31,834 bases of DNA from Chitinophagaceae bacterium UBA1946 (lineage in GTDB: Bacteria; Bacteroidota; Bacteroidia; Chitinophagales; Chitinophagaceae): contig DDEU01000061.1 of assembly GCA_002336815.1 (NCBI GenBank), positions 217 through 32,050 of the forward strand, written 5' to 3'. This document shows, piece by piece, positions 22,501 to 29,225 of the stretch. Within the stretch, counting starts at the first letter, position 1. Every line of letters begins with the position of its first letter. Under the pieces are notes generated by a model. It was not told the origin of the DNA and searched no databases. It saw only the letters and a program-made list of their open reading frames with translations. Both the position numbers and the translations under genes were made by a program.

Positions 22501-25367
22501 AATTTTCTTTTGGAGAAATACACCCGCCAAATTGTTTTTATAATAGCGTTCACGTTGATATACGCTTCGTAGGGAAGACAAATGAGTGTAACAAGATGCT
22601 GAATAAAATGATTGACAGAGGTTCGTACCGAAAATACAATGTGCTGGGTGAGCAGTTCATCTTTTGGTTTGAAGAATAATTGCCCGATCAACGAAACAAT
22701 AGAAGGTAGTATAATGATGGCCGTTACAACCAGCGTCCAGAACCAGCTATCTGTTGAGAACAACCAGCCGTATAACAATAAAGCCAACAGTGCAATGGGT
22801 ACGAGGCTTCGCCGCATGTTATCAAATATCTTCCATTTTGAAAGCGGCGATATCGGATTGCTTTTAAGCCTGCCGTTACCATTGGGCGCAAAAGGAAATA
22901 TCCAGGTAGCGATTTGCCAGTCGCCCCTGATCCAGCGGTGCCTGCGCTGCATATCAGTACTGTATTGCGATGGGTATTCTTCGTACAATTGCACATCGCT
23001 TAAGAGGCCGGCACGGCCATAGCTACCTTCCAGCAGGTCATGGCTGAGTATCCTGTTTTCGGGCAGGGCGTTGTGAAGCACCTGTTCAAATGCGGCAATA
23101 TCATAAATGCCTTTGCCAATGAACGATCCTTCTTTAAAAATATCCTGGTATACATCTGAAGTGGCTTTGGTGTACGGATCTGTGCCTTCATCATTTGAAT
23201 GTATCCTTGCAAACAGGGAACTATCGTTGCCGGGTAGGGTATTAGAAACACGGGGTTGCAGGATGCTGTATCCTTCCACTACTCTTTTTCGCCTGGAAGA
23301 AAACCTTGGATGGTTGAGTGGGTGTGCCATGGTACCGATCATTTTCACCGCCGCATCTCTTGGCAACTGTGTATCTGTATCCAGGGTGATCACATACTTT
23401 ATCCCGGAAAGGATGTTCTTATCTGCTACGATCACCGAAAAATTTTCTTCAGCGTTATTAAGTATCAACTGGTTCAGGTGACCGAGTTTGCCACGTTTTC
23501 TTTCATATCCCATCCAAACTTTTTCTTTGGCATTCCATGTTCTTGCACGGTGAAACAGGAAAAAGGTGTCGTTGCCGGGGCGGTTGTATTTTGTATTGAG
23601 TTCAATGATCTTCTGTTTTGCCAGCTCAATCAGTTCATCATCTCCGGGTAATGTTTGTTCTGCTGCATCTTTGAAATCAGTAAGTAATGCAAAGTGCAGG
23701 TTGGCATCCCTGTTGCTCAGAAAGCGTACCTCTAAATCTTCCACGAGTTCTTCAATGTCTGCGGCAGTGCCAATGATGGTAGGGATCACCACAAGCGTTT
23801 TGCAATCAACCGGAATCCCTTTGGAGAAATTCATTTTGGGCAGCAGGCAGGGCCTCGCCAAAAGTGTTGCCATCCAGTTTACCAGCGACAGCGCCAATTG
23901 GCTTACTCCGATCATGGAAAGTGCGGCGATCAATATCACTATCCATTTTGTAACCCCTTCTGCATACACTTTATTAAACAGCGCCCAGGAGAGCAGGGCG
24001 GTTAAAATAATGATGCCACCGGCATAACCCGACAGTGGCATTTTATTGAATAGTTTTCGGAGTTTTTCGCCTGCTGATAATTTCACATTGGCAGATCTTT
24101 CAATTTCCTGCACGCCCCTGTCAACCAGGTAATACCCGATGTGCTTTTTCCTCTCATCATTGCCTGTATCTTTTTCCGCCAGTTCAATTGCTTTAGCCGC
24201 AATTTCAATTTCAGAAGATTTGCTTTTTTTTGCAATGCGTTCCACTGAATGCCGGTAATGATCCCTGGTATGGAAATCCATCAATGGATACACAGCATCC
24301 CTTCGCAAAATCTTTTCTACGAGGCTCGTTTCTTCTACAAATTCCCGCCAGTCATTGGTATTTAAAAAACGCAGGCTACTGATGCTGTTGCTTACAGATA
24401 GCTGGTCGGCTGCCTGTTTCTGGTTTTCAATGTGCACCATTTCAGCCGTATTGTAACCTGTATCGGTGAGTTGTTGCTCCATCCAGTTGATGGGCAATGC
24501 CATCACGGTACCTTTCTCCTGCAATTTCCTGGTGAATTCTGCTACAAAGGAACTGTCCATCACTGGCTTTTCCCTTGCCATGTCGGCGATCACCAGCACG
24601 AGGTTCTTTGGATCGTTCTCCAGTGTTTCTATCAGGGAGTCGGCCCAGTAAGCTGCAAAATTTTTACTTTCAATATCAACTGCTATCTGGATGGCGATCC
24701 TTCTTAAATTTTCTATCAACGCAAGTCGAAGCATAATGGGAATGGCCCACAGTTCACCGATCTTGAGGGTATTTACCGACTGGTAGGCATTGATAAAATT
24801 CACCAGCGTGCGCAGGTTCACCCTTCCGTCGGTGTGTGAAATGATCTCCACCGCAAGATTGTACACTCTTGGGAAACCTTCATAGTCGCCACTCGTCAAC
24901 TGCGGCAGCCCTTTGCTGTATCCCTTGGGTAAATGTTTTTTACCGGTGTATATCTGTTCTTCAATGAGGTAAAAATTGTCAAGCAGCCATTCCCCGGCAG
25001 GTACCACCCGGTTGTTTTGTTTTACTGATTCTGTAAGCATTCCGTGCACATCCAGCAGCACATCCTCATTGGCTGCAAGTCGTTTCAACAAGTGTTCAGA
25101 AGCCTCTTCCCTGATAGCGGTATGGCTTTTTGCCAATGTGATGGCATATTGCTCCAGTTGTTCCAGCGTAAATAATTCAGAACGAAGAGGTGCTTTCTCA
25201 TTCGCATATTCTTTGATGCGGTTGAATCCAAAAAAAGGGATGAATATATTCTTTTTGAAAGTGGCGATGGCCTGTGGCAGTATTTCGAAAATATCTTTTT
25301 GCTGAGCTTTCTTCTGAGCCACGTGAATACAGTTTAAATGATGAATAAGTGCTGGTCTGTAGTGCAA
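16596..25367 (-). CDS. ndvB: Cyclic beta-1,2-glucan synthase family protein (GT84 + GH94)
   Basis: 2923 residues, near the length of NdvB/ChvB/Cgs (about 2,830-2,870). After an N-terminal helical region there are helices near 448-500, then a GT84 domain with TLDTDTQLPRD (DxD near 662) and QRRHRWIRGDWQ (near 809). Helices follow to about 1000. Then come a glucoamylase-like region (GSMFEYLMPMLVMPS near 1430, PWGISESGYNMVD near 1470), repeated carbohydrate-binding modules, and a C-terminal GH94 phosphorylase-type domain with GSGDWNDGMDK near 2593. In proteobacteria this inner-membrane enzyme starts, extends, trims and cyclises beta-1,2-glucan from UDP-glucose. The product here is inferred. The start is uncertain: the frame opens with TTG 25367, GTG 25322 is an alternative, and the first in-frame ATG is more than 100 codons in. 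No exporter gene (ndvA type) is nearby. Confidence 0.92.
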   Translation of the reverse strand: MHYRPALIHHLNCIHVAQKKAQQKDIFEILPQAIATFKKNIFIPFFGFNRIKEYANEKAPLRSELFTLEQLEQYAITLAKSHTAIREEASEHLLKRLAANEDVLLDVHGMLTESVKQNNRVVPAGEWLLDNFYLIEEQIYTGKKHLPKGYSKGLPQLTSGDYEGFPRVYNLAVEIISHTDGRVNLRTLVNFINAYQSVNTLKIGELWAIPIMLRLALIENLRRIAIQIAVDIESKNFAAYWADSLIETLENDPKNLVLVIADMAREKPVMDSSFVAEFTRKLQEKGTVMALPINWMEQQLTDTGYNTAEMVHIENQKQAADQLSVSNSISSLRFLNTNDWREFVEETSLVEKILRRDAVYPLMDFHTRDHYRHSVERIAKKSKSSEIEIAAKAIELAEKDTGNDERKKHIGYYLVDRGVQEIERSANVKLSAGEKLRKLFNKMPLSGYAGGIIILTALLSWALFNKVYAEGVTKWIVILIAALSMIGVSQLALSLVNWMATLLARPCLLPKMNFSKGIPVDCKTLVVIPTIIGTAADIEELVEDLEVRFLSNRDANLHFALLTDFKDAAEQTLPGDDELIELAKQKIIELNTKYNRPGNDTFFLFHRARTWNAKEKVWMGYERKRGKLGHLNQLILNNAEENFSVIVADKNILSGIKYVITLDTDTQLPRDAAVKMIGTMAHPLNHPRFSSRRKRVVEGYSILQPRVSNTLPGNDSSLFARIHSNDEGTDPYTKATSDVYQDIFKEGSFIGKGIYDIAAFEQVLHNALPENRILSHDLLEGSYGRAGLLSDVQLYEEYPSQYSTDMQRRHRWIRGDWQIATWIFPFAPNGNGRLKSNPISPLSKWKIFDNMRRSLVPIALLALLLYGWLFSTDSWFWTLVVTAIIILPSIVSLIGQLFFKPKDELLTQHIVFSVRTSVNHFIQHLVTLICLPYEAYINVNAIIKTIWRVYFSKRKLLQWNPFGRAGKNGHVNILQEYRRMWFPVALSVFLFSYLIINNPVSFAIALPLLILWIASPYITRTISFPVTKKKTGLQVDEIAFLYKSARKIWYFFETFVGEKDNWLPPDNYQESPAEKIAHRTSPTNIGLSLLANLAAYDFGYITAGKLVGRTGKAMVTLNRMEKFRGHLYNWYDTTNLEPLRPKYISTVDSGNFAGHIVTLKQGITSIKNHPIVPERFFEGLLDTIRIAVEENHAGTALKELERAVETICKNKPATISTFKAELDLVKEIASEIGSPGSSDNWIARVHGQINNMVDELSMLTPWLYLDVPPATEEHFLPVKESIPTFSELFELNKNTLQLLGEYKEQQEANSWVNNFAVATGISQSLLNELFNNIESIESQCIELADIEYNFLYDKAQNLLVIGYNADEQRKDNSYYDLLASEARLAAFIGIAQGKIPQESWFALGRQLTNAGSTPILLSWSGSMFEYLMPMLVMPSYENTLLDQTCKAVVQKQIDYGKKRSVPWGISESGYNMVDASLNYQYRAFGVPGLGFKRGLGEDLVIAPYATIMSLMVAPEDSYKNLHLLKENGFEGKYGFYEAIDYTASRLPRRKTHSVVQSFMAHHQGMSFLSLAYLLLDQPMQKRFEADVQVKTTLLLLQERVPRATTFYSPSVHVADAASVNGGNETPMRIINTPDTAVPEVQLLSNGTYNVMVTNAGGGYSRWKNIALTRWREDSTCDNTGSFCFIRDLDNNEVWSNAYQPTLAKPANYEAVFSQGKAEFRRKDFGIETHTEIVVSPEDDIELRRVHLHNRSKKTRNIEIISYGEVVLAIPVADELHPAFSKLFIQTEIIDAKNAIICSRRPRSEDEKPPFMFHLMKVHNAPVKHISYETDRSVFIGRGKNIHAPRALETDNALSGTQGAVLDPVVAVKYSITIEPGESVTADMIYGIAETKEGCSSLIDKYQDHYMTSRVIELSWTHSQVILRQINAMEPDAQLYSKLAGSVIFPNSSLRADPSVIIKNHLSQSGLWGYSISGDLPIVLVMIEDSENIDLVKQMVQAHAYWRLKGLIVDLVIINDDHGGYRQVLQNEILSFIVPGTSMDIKDKPGGIFIRSADQVNNEDRILFQTVAHLVISDSMGSLEEQANRKTKLKTNIPYLTATRTDEVMQNPIDQNEDLQFYNGIGGFAKDGKEYIIHTTVNNTTPAPWVNVLANNNFGCIITESGQSYTWIENAHELRLTPWNNDPVCDLQGEAFYIRDEESGSFWSPAPLPCKSGLPYTTKHGFGYSSFLHGANGIRSEMCVFTHLKESIKFISIKLKNISGRSRKISATGYVEWVLGDLRSKSIMHIITEADTGSGALLASNRYNTALDNRVAFFDTDDSTRNYTTDRSEFIGRNGTMAEPDAMKRSRLSGRTGAALDPCAAIQVAIELAEGEEREIIFRLGTGKDRNDAITMVRKFEGRQVAQEALKEVKAYWQKTLTTIQVKTPDEGINFLNNGWLNYQTLASRIWARSGFYQSGGAFGFRDQLQDILSLMHAEPGIARAQILLCASRQFKKGDVQHWWHPPMGRGVRTTCSDDYLWLPFVASRYVENTGDDAILDEQIHYLEGRSLNTGEESYYDLPIRSDESGSLYEHCVRAIKNGLVFGVHGLPLIGSGDWNDGMDKVGQHGKGESVWLAFFLYDILLRFADTAKAKSDSVFAAECIQQAATLKKNIAANAWDGEWFRRAYFDDGTPLGSSVNDECKIDSIAQSWAVLSGAGDKEKSDRAMNSAYKYLVKKEDGIIQLFNPPFVNSAMNPGYIKGYVSGVRENGGQYTHAAVWLTMAFAGMGDKKRTWELLNIINPVNHGRSPEEVASYKVEPYVIAADVYAQPLHKGRGGWTWYTGSAGWMYQLITEWFIGIRRKSNTLSFHPCIPADWPSLQIDYRYKDTLYHIIYEQKAGKGAMQLLLNGVEQHEGFITLKDDAAEYDVKLVFFEELVVNTAGEIMV

Positions 25368-25491
25368 CTAATACCATGCCGGCCATATTCTGCCTGTAGG
25401 TAGAAGAAGCGATTGATGTATCAGGGCTTACAGGCGCTGATACCAGCTTAATATCACCGGTTAATAAGACACTTATTTTTCCTGTGCTGTG

Positions 25492-25524
25492 CAAAGGAAA
25501 ATATACAACAGTGTTGTTGACAAA
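25492..25524 (-). promoter_or_regulatory. Candidate promoter of the glucan synthase gene
   Basis: On the minus strand TTTG (25524-25521) is followed after 21 bases by TTCCTTTG (25499-25492), one mismatch from TTTG-N19ish-TAnnTTTG. The spacer holds the small palindrome ACAACA-N-TGTTGT (25505-25517), a possible operator. It would give a leader of about 120 bases before the TTG start. Confidence 0.35.
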
Positions 25525-25635
25525 TGGGGAATATAGTCTACATCTTTTATCGGGTATTGCCCTGTTACCGTGTAATGTTGTGTTGTTCTCTGCATGGAAC
25601 ATCATTTGCTCCTGTTCTGTAAACATTTAATTACT

Positions 25636-26112
25636 ATGATCAATTTTACCCCTGCATCATTTCTAACAGCGCTTATCTATCTTGTTTGTTTCCAGTTGTT
25701 TTTATCATCCGGTTCCCAGGCATGGTTATATACCGGCAATATGTTGCTGTTTGCAGTAACTGCTACGCTGTTTTTTTTGTACCAGGCTGCTCATGCAACC
25801 ATCTGTTTAAGAGGATGTGCAAAAAAAGGAATGCACTTCAGTTTTCTTTCCGGGGTCATCACGCTGGCGGGTTCTGCCGTTTTACTATTGCTGCATAGTT
25901 ATATGAATCCCTCCCAGCAAAATGCCGCTGCATCCGCAACGCAGGTCATTAATTTGATGCTTAAAGACGCAGGGAATTTTTCAGTGTTACTCTTCACCAA
26001 TTCTTTTCTTATCAATGTGGTATCCGGTAGCCTGGCTTCCTTGTTTATAGCTGGCATGGTAAACGAGAGAAATTACTTAAACAGTGCCAAGCCGCTTCCT
26101 TCAGTGAAGTGA
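25636..26112 (+). CDS. Four-helix membrane protein of unknown function
   Basis: 158 residues from ATG 25636; an upstream ATG at 25594 would add 14 unhelpful residues. Four hydrophobic helices are seen: near 6-21 (FLTALIYLVCFQLFL), 31-55 (TGNMLLFAVTATLFFLYQ), about 72-92 (ITLAGSAVLLLLHSYM) and about 113-140 (LLFTNSFLINVVSGSLASLF). The segment between helices 3 and 4 is polar (NPSQQNAAASATQ). The layout resembles the DUF4199-type inner-membrane proteins of this phylum, but I cannot confirm the family. It diverges from the glucan synthase gene with 268 bases between starts. The next gene has its own promoter, so this is probably a single-gene unit. Confidence 0.65.
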   Translation: MINFTPASFLTALIYLVCFQLFLSSGSQAWLYTGNMLLFAVTATLFFLYQAAHATICLRGCAKKGMHFSFLSGVITLAGSAVLLLLHSYMNPSQQNAAASATQVINLMLKDAGNFSVLLFTNSFLINVVSGSLASLFIAGMVNERNYLNSAKPLPSVK

Positions 26113-26149
26113 GGAAACTTATTTTTAGGCTGACTTATGTAATTAAAGT

Positions 26150-26157
26150 TAGCTTTG
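26150..26157 (+). promoter_or_regulatory. -7 promoter element of the DUF1415 gene
   Basis: TAGCTTTG fully matches TAnnTTTG and has TTTTA 22 bases upstream. It places transcription start a few bases before ATG 26178. This argues against the GTG start at 26109, which overlaps the stop of the preceding gene. Confidence 0.5.
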
Positions 26158-26177
26158 CCGGAAATTATAAGCAGGGA

Positions 26178-26726
26178 ATGGTTACGTCAGCAGAAGCAAT
26201 AGAGCACACAAAAAAATGGATCAAGGATGTAGTAGTAGGATGCAATTTTTGCCCCTTTGCTGCCAATGCATTAAAAAAACAGAGTATTCATTACGAGGTG
26301 GCTGAAGTAGAAGAAGGAGTGGCTTCCATGGAGGCTTTTGTAAAGGAAACAACCCGGCTCAATGAAGACAACAGCATTGAAACTGTTTTCCTGATCTTCT
26401 CCAGATCGTATGGCGTTTTTGACGACTATCTTGATTTTGTTGACCTGGTGGAAAAGCAATTGACGAAAAATGGATATGATGGCATTTACCAGGTAGCAAG
26501 TTTTCACCCGCTGTATCTATTTGCCGGTGCCGATGAAAAAGATCCCGCCAACTATACTAACCGTTCCGTATATCCCATGCTTCATTTATTGAGAGAAAGC
26601 AGCATTGATAAAGTGCTGGAAACTTATATTGATCCCGAACTGATACCCGACAGGAATATTGCTTTTGCAAGAAAGAAAGGGCTTGTTTACATGAATATGC
26701 TGAGGGATACCTGTATGCAGCAGTAA
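26178..26726 (+). CDS. DUF1415 domain protein
   Basis: 182 residues from ATG 26178, which has AGGGA just before it and starts right where the family starts: MVTSAEAIEHTKKWIKDVVV followed by GCNFCPFAANAL. The C-P-F-A motif and later blocks (VFLIFSRSYGVFDDYLDFVD, GIYQVASFHPLYLFAG, TNRSVYPMLHLLRESS) match DUF1415. This is a cytoplasmic family with no settled function. Conserved Cys, His and Asp could bind a metal, which is speculation. A longer GTG start at 26109 would overlap the upstream stop codon as GTGA but would add a poorly fitting N-terminus that includes the promoter. It converges with the oxygenase gene, eight bases apart. Confidence 0.85.
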   Translation: MVTSAEAIEHTKKWIKDVVVGCNFCPFAANALKKQSIHYEVAEVEEGVASMEAFVKETTRLNEDNSIETVFLIFSRSYGVFDDYLDFVDLVEKQLTKNGYDGIYQVASFHPLYLFAGADEKDPANYTNRSVYPMLHLLRESSIDKVLETYIDPELIPDRNIAFARKKGLVYMNMLRDTCMQQ

Positions 26727-26734
26727 TGATTGCA

Positions 26735-27328
26735 TTATACCTGTTTCAGCCAGCCTGTTACACTCATCCTGCTACGGTTAGTCCTGGTAACTTCGTGTTC
26801 GCTTTCATCGCTTTTAAAGAACACCGCCGTTTCTGCATGCGGTAAGATGTGCATTGCTGCTGCATCTCCATAAACTACCAATTGTCCGCCGTCTTCTTCC
26901 GTCCAGTTGTCGTTCAAATAACAGATCAGTGAATATTTGCGCTTGCTGTCATTTTTAAACTGGTCTTTGTGGCGCCTGTAAAAGCTTCCTTCTTCATATA
27001 CTGCATAGTGAAATTCATAGTCGTTGATGCCTGCATAACAGGTGCGGTTAAGGTATTCTACCAGTTCATCTGCCTGTTGGAGGAACTCGTTCTCAAAAGG
27101 ATCGTCATGTTCTTTGTTGAGCCAGTATATCTTATCAGTCCTCATTTTCTGCTGTGCATCTTTTAGCTGGCTGTTGCCGATGCCGGCACTGGTCATCAGG
27201 TCATCGTTTTGCAATTGTAAGATGTTCTGCTGCAGGCCGAGTGAGAGCGAAGGGGACAGAAAGTTGCGGTCGATCCCTATGTTATTGTCAACAAAACTAT
27301 TTATGAGTACGTCAAACTGGTTGGCCAT
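26735..27328 (-). CDS. 2OG-Fe(II) oxygenase (prolyl-4-hydroxylase-like)
   Basis: 197 residues. The iron triad is visible: His120 and Asp122 in RRHKDQF, and His178 in SEHEV. Arg187 in RMSVTGW sits nine residues later, as expected for binding the 2-oxoglutarate carboxylate. FYRRHKDQF, LICYLNDNW and EEDGGQLVVYGD are typical of the P4Hc/2OG-FeII_Oxy_3 fold. The family uses O2 and 2-oxoglutarate to hydroxylate a protein or small molecule in the cytoplasm; the substrate is unknown. The N-terminal ~90 residues are helical and charged. A partial -7-like box (TACCTTGT at 27352-27345) lies close upstream, so the gene probably has a very short leader. Confidence 0.88.
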   Translation of the reverse strand: MANQFDVLINSFVDNNIGIDRNFLSPSLSLGLQQNILQLQNDDLMTSAGIGNSQLKDAQQKMRTDKIYWLNKEHDDPFENEFLQQADELVEYLNRTCYAGINDYEFHYAVYEEGSFYRRHKDQFKNDSKRKYSLICYLNDNWTEEDGGQLVVYGDAAAMHILPHAETAVFFKSDESEHEVTRTNRSRMSVTGWLKQV

Positions 27329-27452
27329 GCTGGAGATTGAACGAACAAGGTAGGCTTATTAAAATGGCCGGATCATTTCTTTTTCGCTGCTGATTGGTAG
27401 GGCTGCCTATCAACAGGAGTTACAGGCGCTTCGGGGAATGGGTATAAAAAGT

Positions 27453-27480
27453 AAGTCCTCCCGTAGAAACGGAAGGACTT
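27453..27480 (-). terminator. Minus-strand terminator-like hairpin
   Basis: AAGTCCT-c-CCGT pairs with ACGG-a-AGGACTT around a 4-base loop. On the minus strand the single mismatch becomes a G-U pair and ACTTTTTAT follows, so the RNA is likely read leftward. No protein gene is found to its right on that strand. Confidence 0.55.
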
Positions 27481-27553
27481 TAACGATTGCTTGCCATATG
27501 AAAAATCTTGAAACTTTCTTTTGCCAGTTGTAGTATGTTAACTTTCCCGGTAC

Positions 27554-27650
27554 TATCTTCGCAATCTTCTAACGATTGGTTGCCAATTCATTCACACTAA
27601 TACTACAAACGCTCATCTTACTTATACAAAAGTAGGGTGAGCGTTTGTCT
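27554..27650 (+). ncRNA. Candidate small RNA
   Basis: TATCTTCG (27554-27561) is one mismatch from the -7 element. About 45 bases later ACAAACGCTCATCTTACTT (27605-27623) pairs with AAGTAGGGTGAGCGTTTGT (27630-27648) around a 6-base loop. The pairing includes two G-U pairs that form only in plus-strand RNA. The tail CTGTTT is only weakly T-rich. It could be a small RNA of about 80 bases ending in a stable hairpin. Confidence 0.3.
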
Positions 27651-27935
27651 GTTTAAAACCAACTTTAAGCCTGTTTAATGATGCTTAACTGATATTTTAT
27701 ATGGGAAAGCCTTATGGTGTCTGTATTACACGATGAAACCGGTATGATTGCCAGTTGCATTTCAGGCCTTTTTTTGGATGGATAGGCGGCATCGTTTTAC
27801 TCATTGGATAACGCCTCCAACTTGCGTACAGGTATGTTTAGAGTAGCGGATATTGAATACCCGGCACATTCAAACAGGGATGCAATTTCCGGGGGCTGTA
27901 ATGCATCGGGATACCGGTTTATGTTCTATTGATTG

Positions 27936-27943
27936 TACATTTG
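27936..27943 (+). promoter_or_regulatory. -7 promoter element of the antiporter gene
   Basis: TACATTTG fully matches TAnnTTTG and lies 28 bases before the ATG at 27972. A weak TTTA (27918-27921) is the only -33-like match. Confidence 0.45.
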
Positions 27944-27971
27944 AACAGCTCATCAACAACAATTACTACCC

Positions 27972-29219
27972 ATGGATTTATTAACCATCATTACTTTACT
28001 CATCATCATCAGCGCCGGTTTCTCGTACCTGAATGAACGTTTCATCAAGTTGCCCGGCAGTATAGGAGTGATCACTATATCGGTGGTTGTCTCGGTAGTG
28101 GTATTGATCATTGGCAGGATCGGTGATGAAAAATCAAACCTCATCATCACGCTGGCGCACAATATTGATTTTTCTGAAGTATTACTGGAAGTGTTGCTGG
28201 GTTTTTTATTATTTGCCAGCGCCCTGCATTTCGACTATCAAAAATTAAAAGCGCTGAGGCGGCCGGTGTTTATTTTGAGTACACTGGGCGTGCTGGTATC
28301 TGCTGCGGCTTTTGGCGGACTTATGTATGGCGCCGCCCAATTATTGGACATCAAACTCCCGCTGATCTATTGTTTTATTTTCGGGGCGCTTATTTCTCCC
28401 ACAGATCCCATTGCAGTGGGCACCATCCTTAAAACATCAAGGATACCACCAAAACTGGCTACTATTATTTCAGGTGAATCGATGTTCAATGATGCAGTAG
28501 GACTGATTCTCTTTGTTACGCTGGTAGGCATTGCCCGAAATTCCGTAAAGGAATTCCCTATCGTCACTACCCTCCAGTTATTTGGTACGGAAGTGATCGG
28601 TGGTATTGTGATTGGCCTGGTGATGGGCTTCGCCGGTTACTGGCTTATTAAATCCATCAAAGATTACCAGACCATGTTCCTGATATCACTGGCCGTGGTA
28701 TTGGGTATTGCGGAGATCGCCAATCGTTTTCATGCGTCCATCCCGCTGGCCTCCGTGATGGCAGGTTTGGTGGTAGGCAATAATAGTTTTGGAAAAGATC
28801 ATCCCGGGGATGTTTTTATGGAGCGTATCTGGCAGTTGCTGGACAATGTACTCAACACGATATTGTTTGTGATGATCGGCCTGCAACTGGTATTGTTGCC
28901 TTTTATGAGTCATTACTGGCTGATTGGGCTGGTCTCTATCCTGGCAATATTAATGGCCCGTATGGCCAGTGTGAGTTTGTATGCCGTATTTGAATTACGC
29001 AAGGTAAACCGCACCAATCTTACCATACTTACCTGGGCCGGACTGCGGGGAGGCATTTCCATTGCGATGGCACTTTCACTAAGACCGACCGTGTACCGGG
29101 AGATCATCCTCAGCTGTTGTTATTTCATCGTGATATTTTCTATCATTGTGCAGGGGCTAACGCTGAACAGGGTAGTGGATAAGGTGGTGGGAGCCGGTGA
29201 AACAAAATCAGCGTCCTGA
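27972..29219 (+). CDS. CPA1-family Na+/H+ antiporter
   Basis: 415 residues with about 12 hydrophobic helices and short loops. The family motifs are GALISPTDPIAVGT (138-151) and GESMFNDAVGL (168-178), with the Asn173-Asp174 pair that binds the ion in NhaP/NHE-type carriers. A late block, LTWAGLRGGISIAMALSL, is also characteristic of CPA1. The protein should exchange cytoplasmic Na+ (or K+) for protons across the inner membrane and so help control pH and sodium. The usual long C-terminal regulatory domain is absent; the sequence ends soon after the last helix (VVDKVVGAGETKSAS). It converges with the MFS transporter gene, six bases apart. Confidence 0.93.
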   Translation: MDLLTIITLLIIISAGFSYLNERFIKLPGSIGVITISVVVSVVVLIIGRIGDEKSNLIITLAHNIDFSEVLLEVLLGFLLFASALHFDYQKLKALRRPVFILSTLGVLVSAAAFGGLMYGAAQLLDIKLPLIYCFIFGALISPTDPIAVGTILKTSRIPPKLATIISGESMFNDAVGLILFVTLVGIARNSVKEFPIVTTLQLFGTEVIGGIVIGLVMGFAGYWLIKSIKDYQTMFLISLAVVLGIAEIANRFHASIPLASVMAGLVVGNNSFGKDHPGDVFMERIWQLLDNVLNTILFVMIGLQLVLLPFMSHYWLIGLVSILAILMARMASVSLYAVFELRKVNRTNLTILTWAGLRGGISIAMALSLRPTVYREIILSCCYFIVIFSIIVQGLTLNRVVDKVVGAGETKSAS

Positions 29220-29225
29220 TATTTT

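Larger units (their letters stand above)
27329..27971. other. 640-base intergenic region with strand-biased hairpins
   Basis: No convincing protein gene. It carries a minus-strand terminator-like hairpin (27453-27480), a 16-bp direct repeat TAACGATTGsTTGCCA (27481-27496 and 27570-27585, one mismatch), a plus-strand 19-bp hairpin (27605-27648) with a -7-like box upstream, and a promoter box for the antiporter (27936). A 32-codon frame at 27834-27932 (MFRVADIEYPAHSNR...) has no support beyond being open. Confidence 0.6.

Noticed and set aside
20189..24707. Many open frames of 60-150 codons opposite the glucan synthase gene
   Set aside because: They are expected by chance along an 8.8-kb gene of this composition and none shows a domain, signal peptide or ribosome site.
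25198..25626. 142-codon minus-strand frame overlapping the start of the glucan synthase gene
   Set aside because: Composition is Ser/Thr-rich without a family, it overlaps a conserved part of the synthase in another frame, and it shows no domain. A frameshift joining it to the synthase was considered, but the sequence shows no homologous N-terminus in it.
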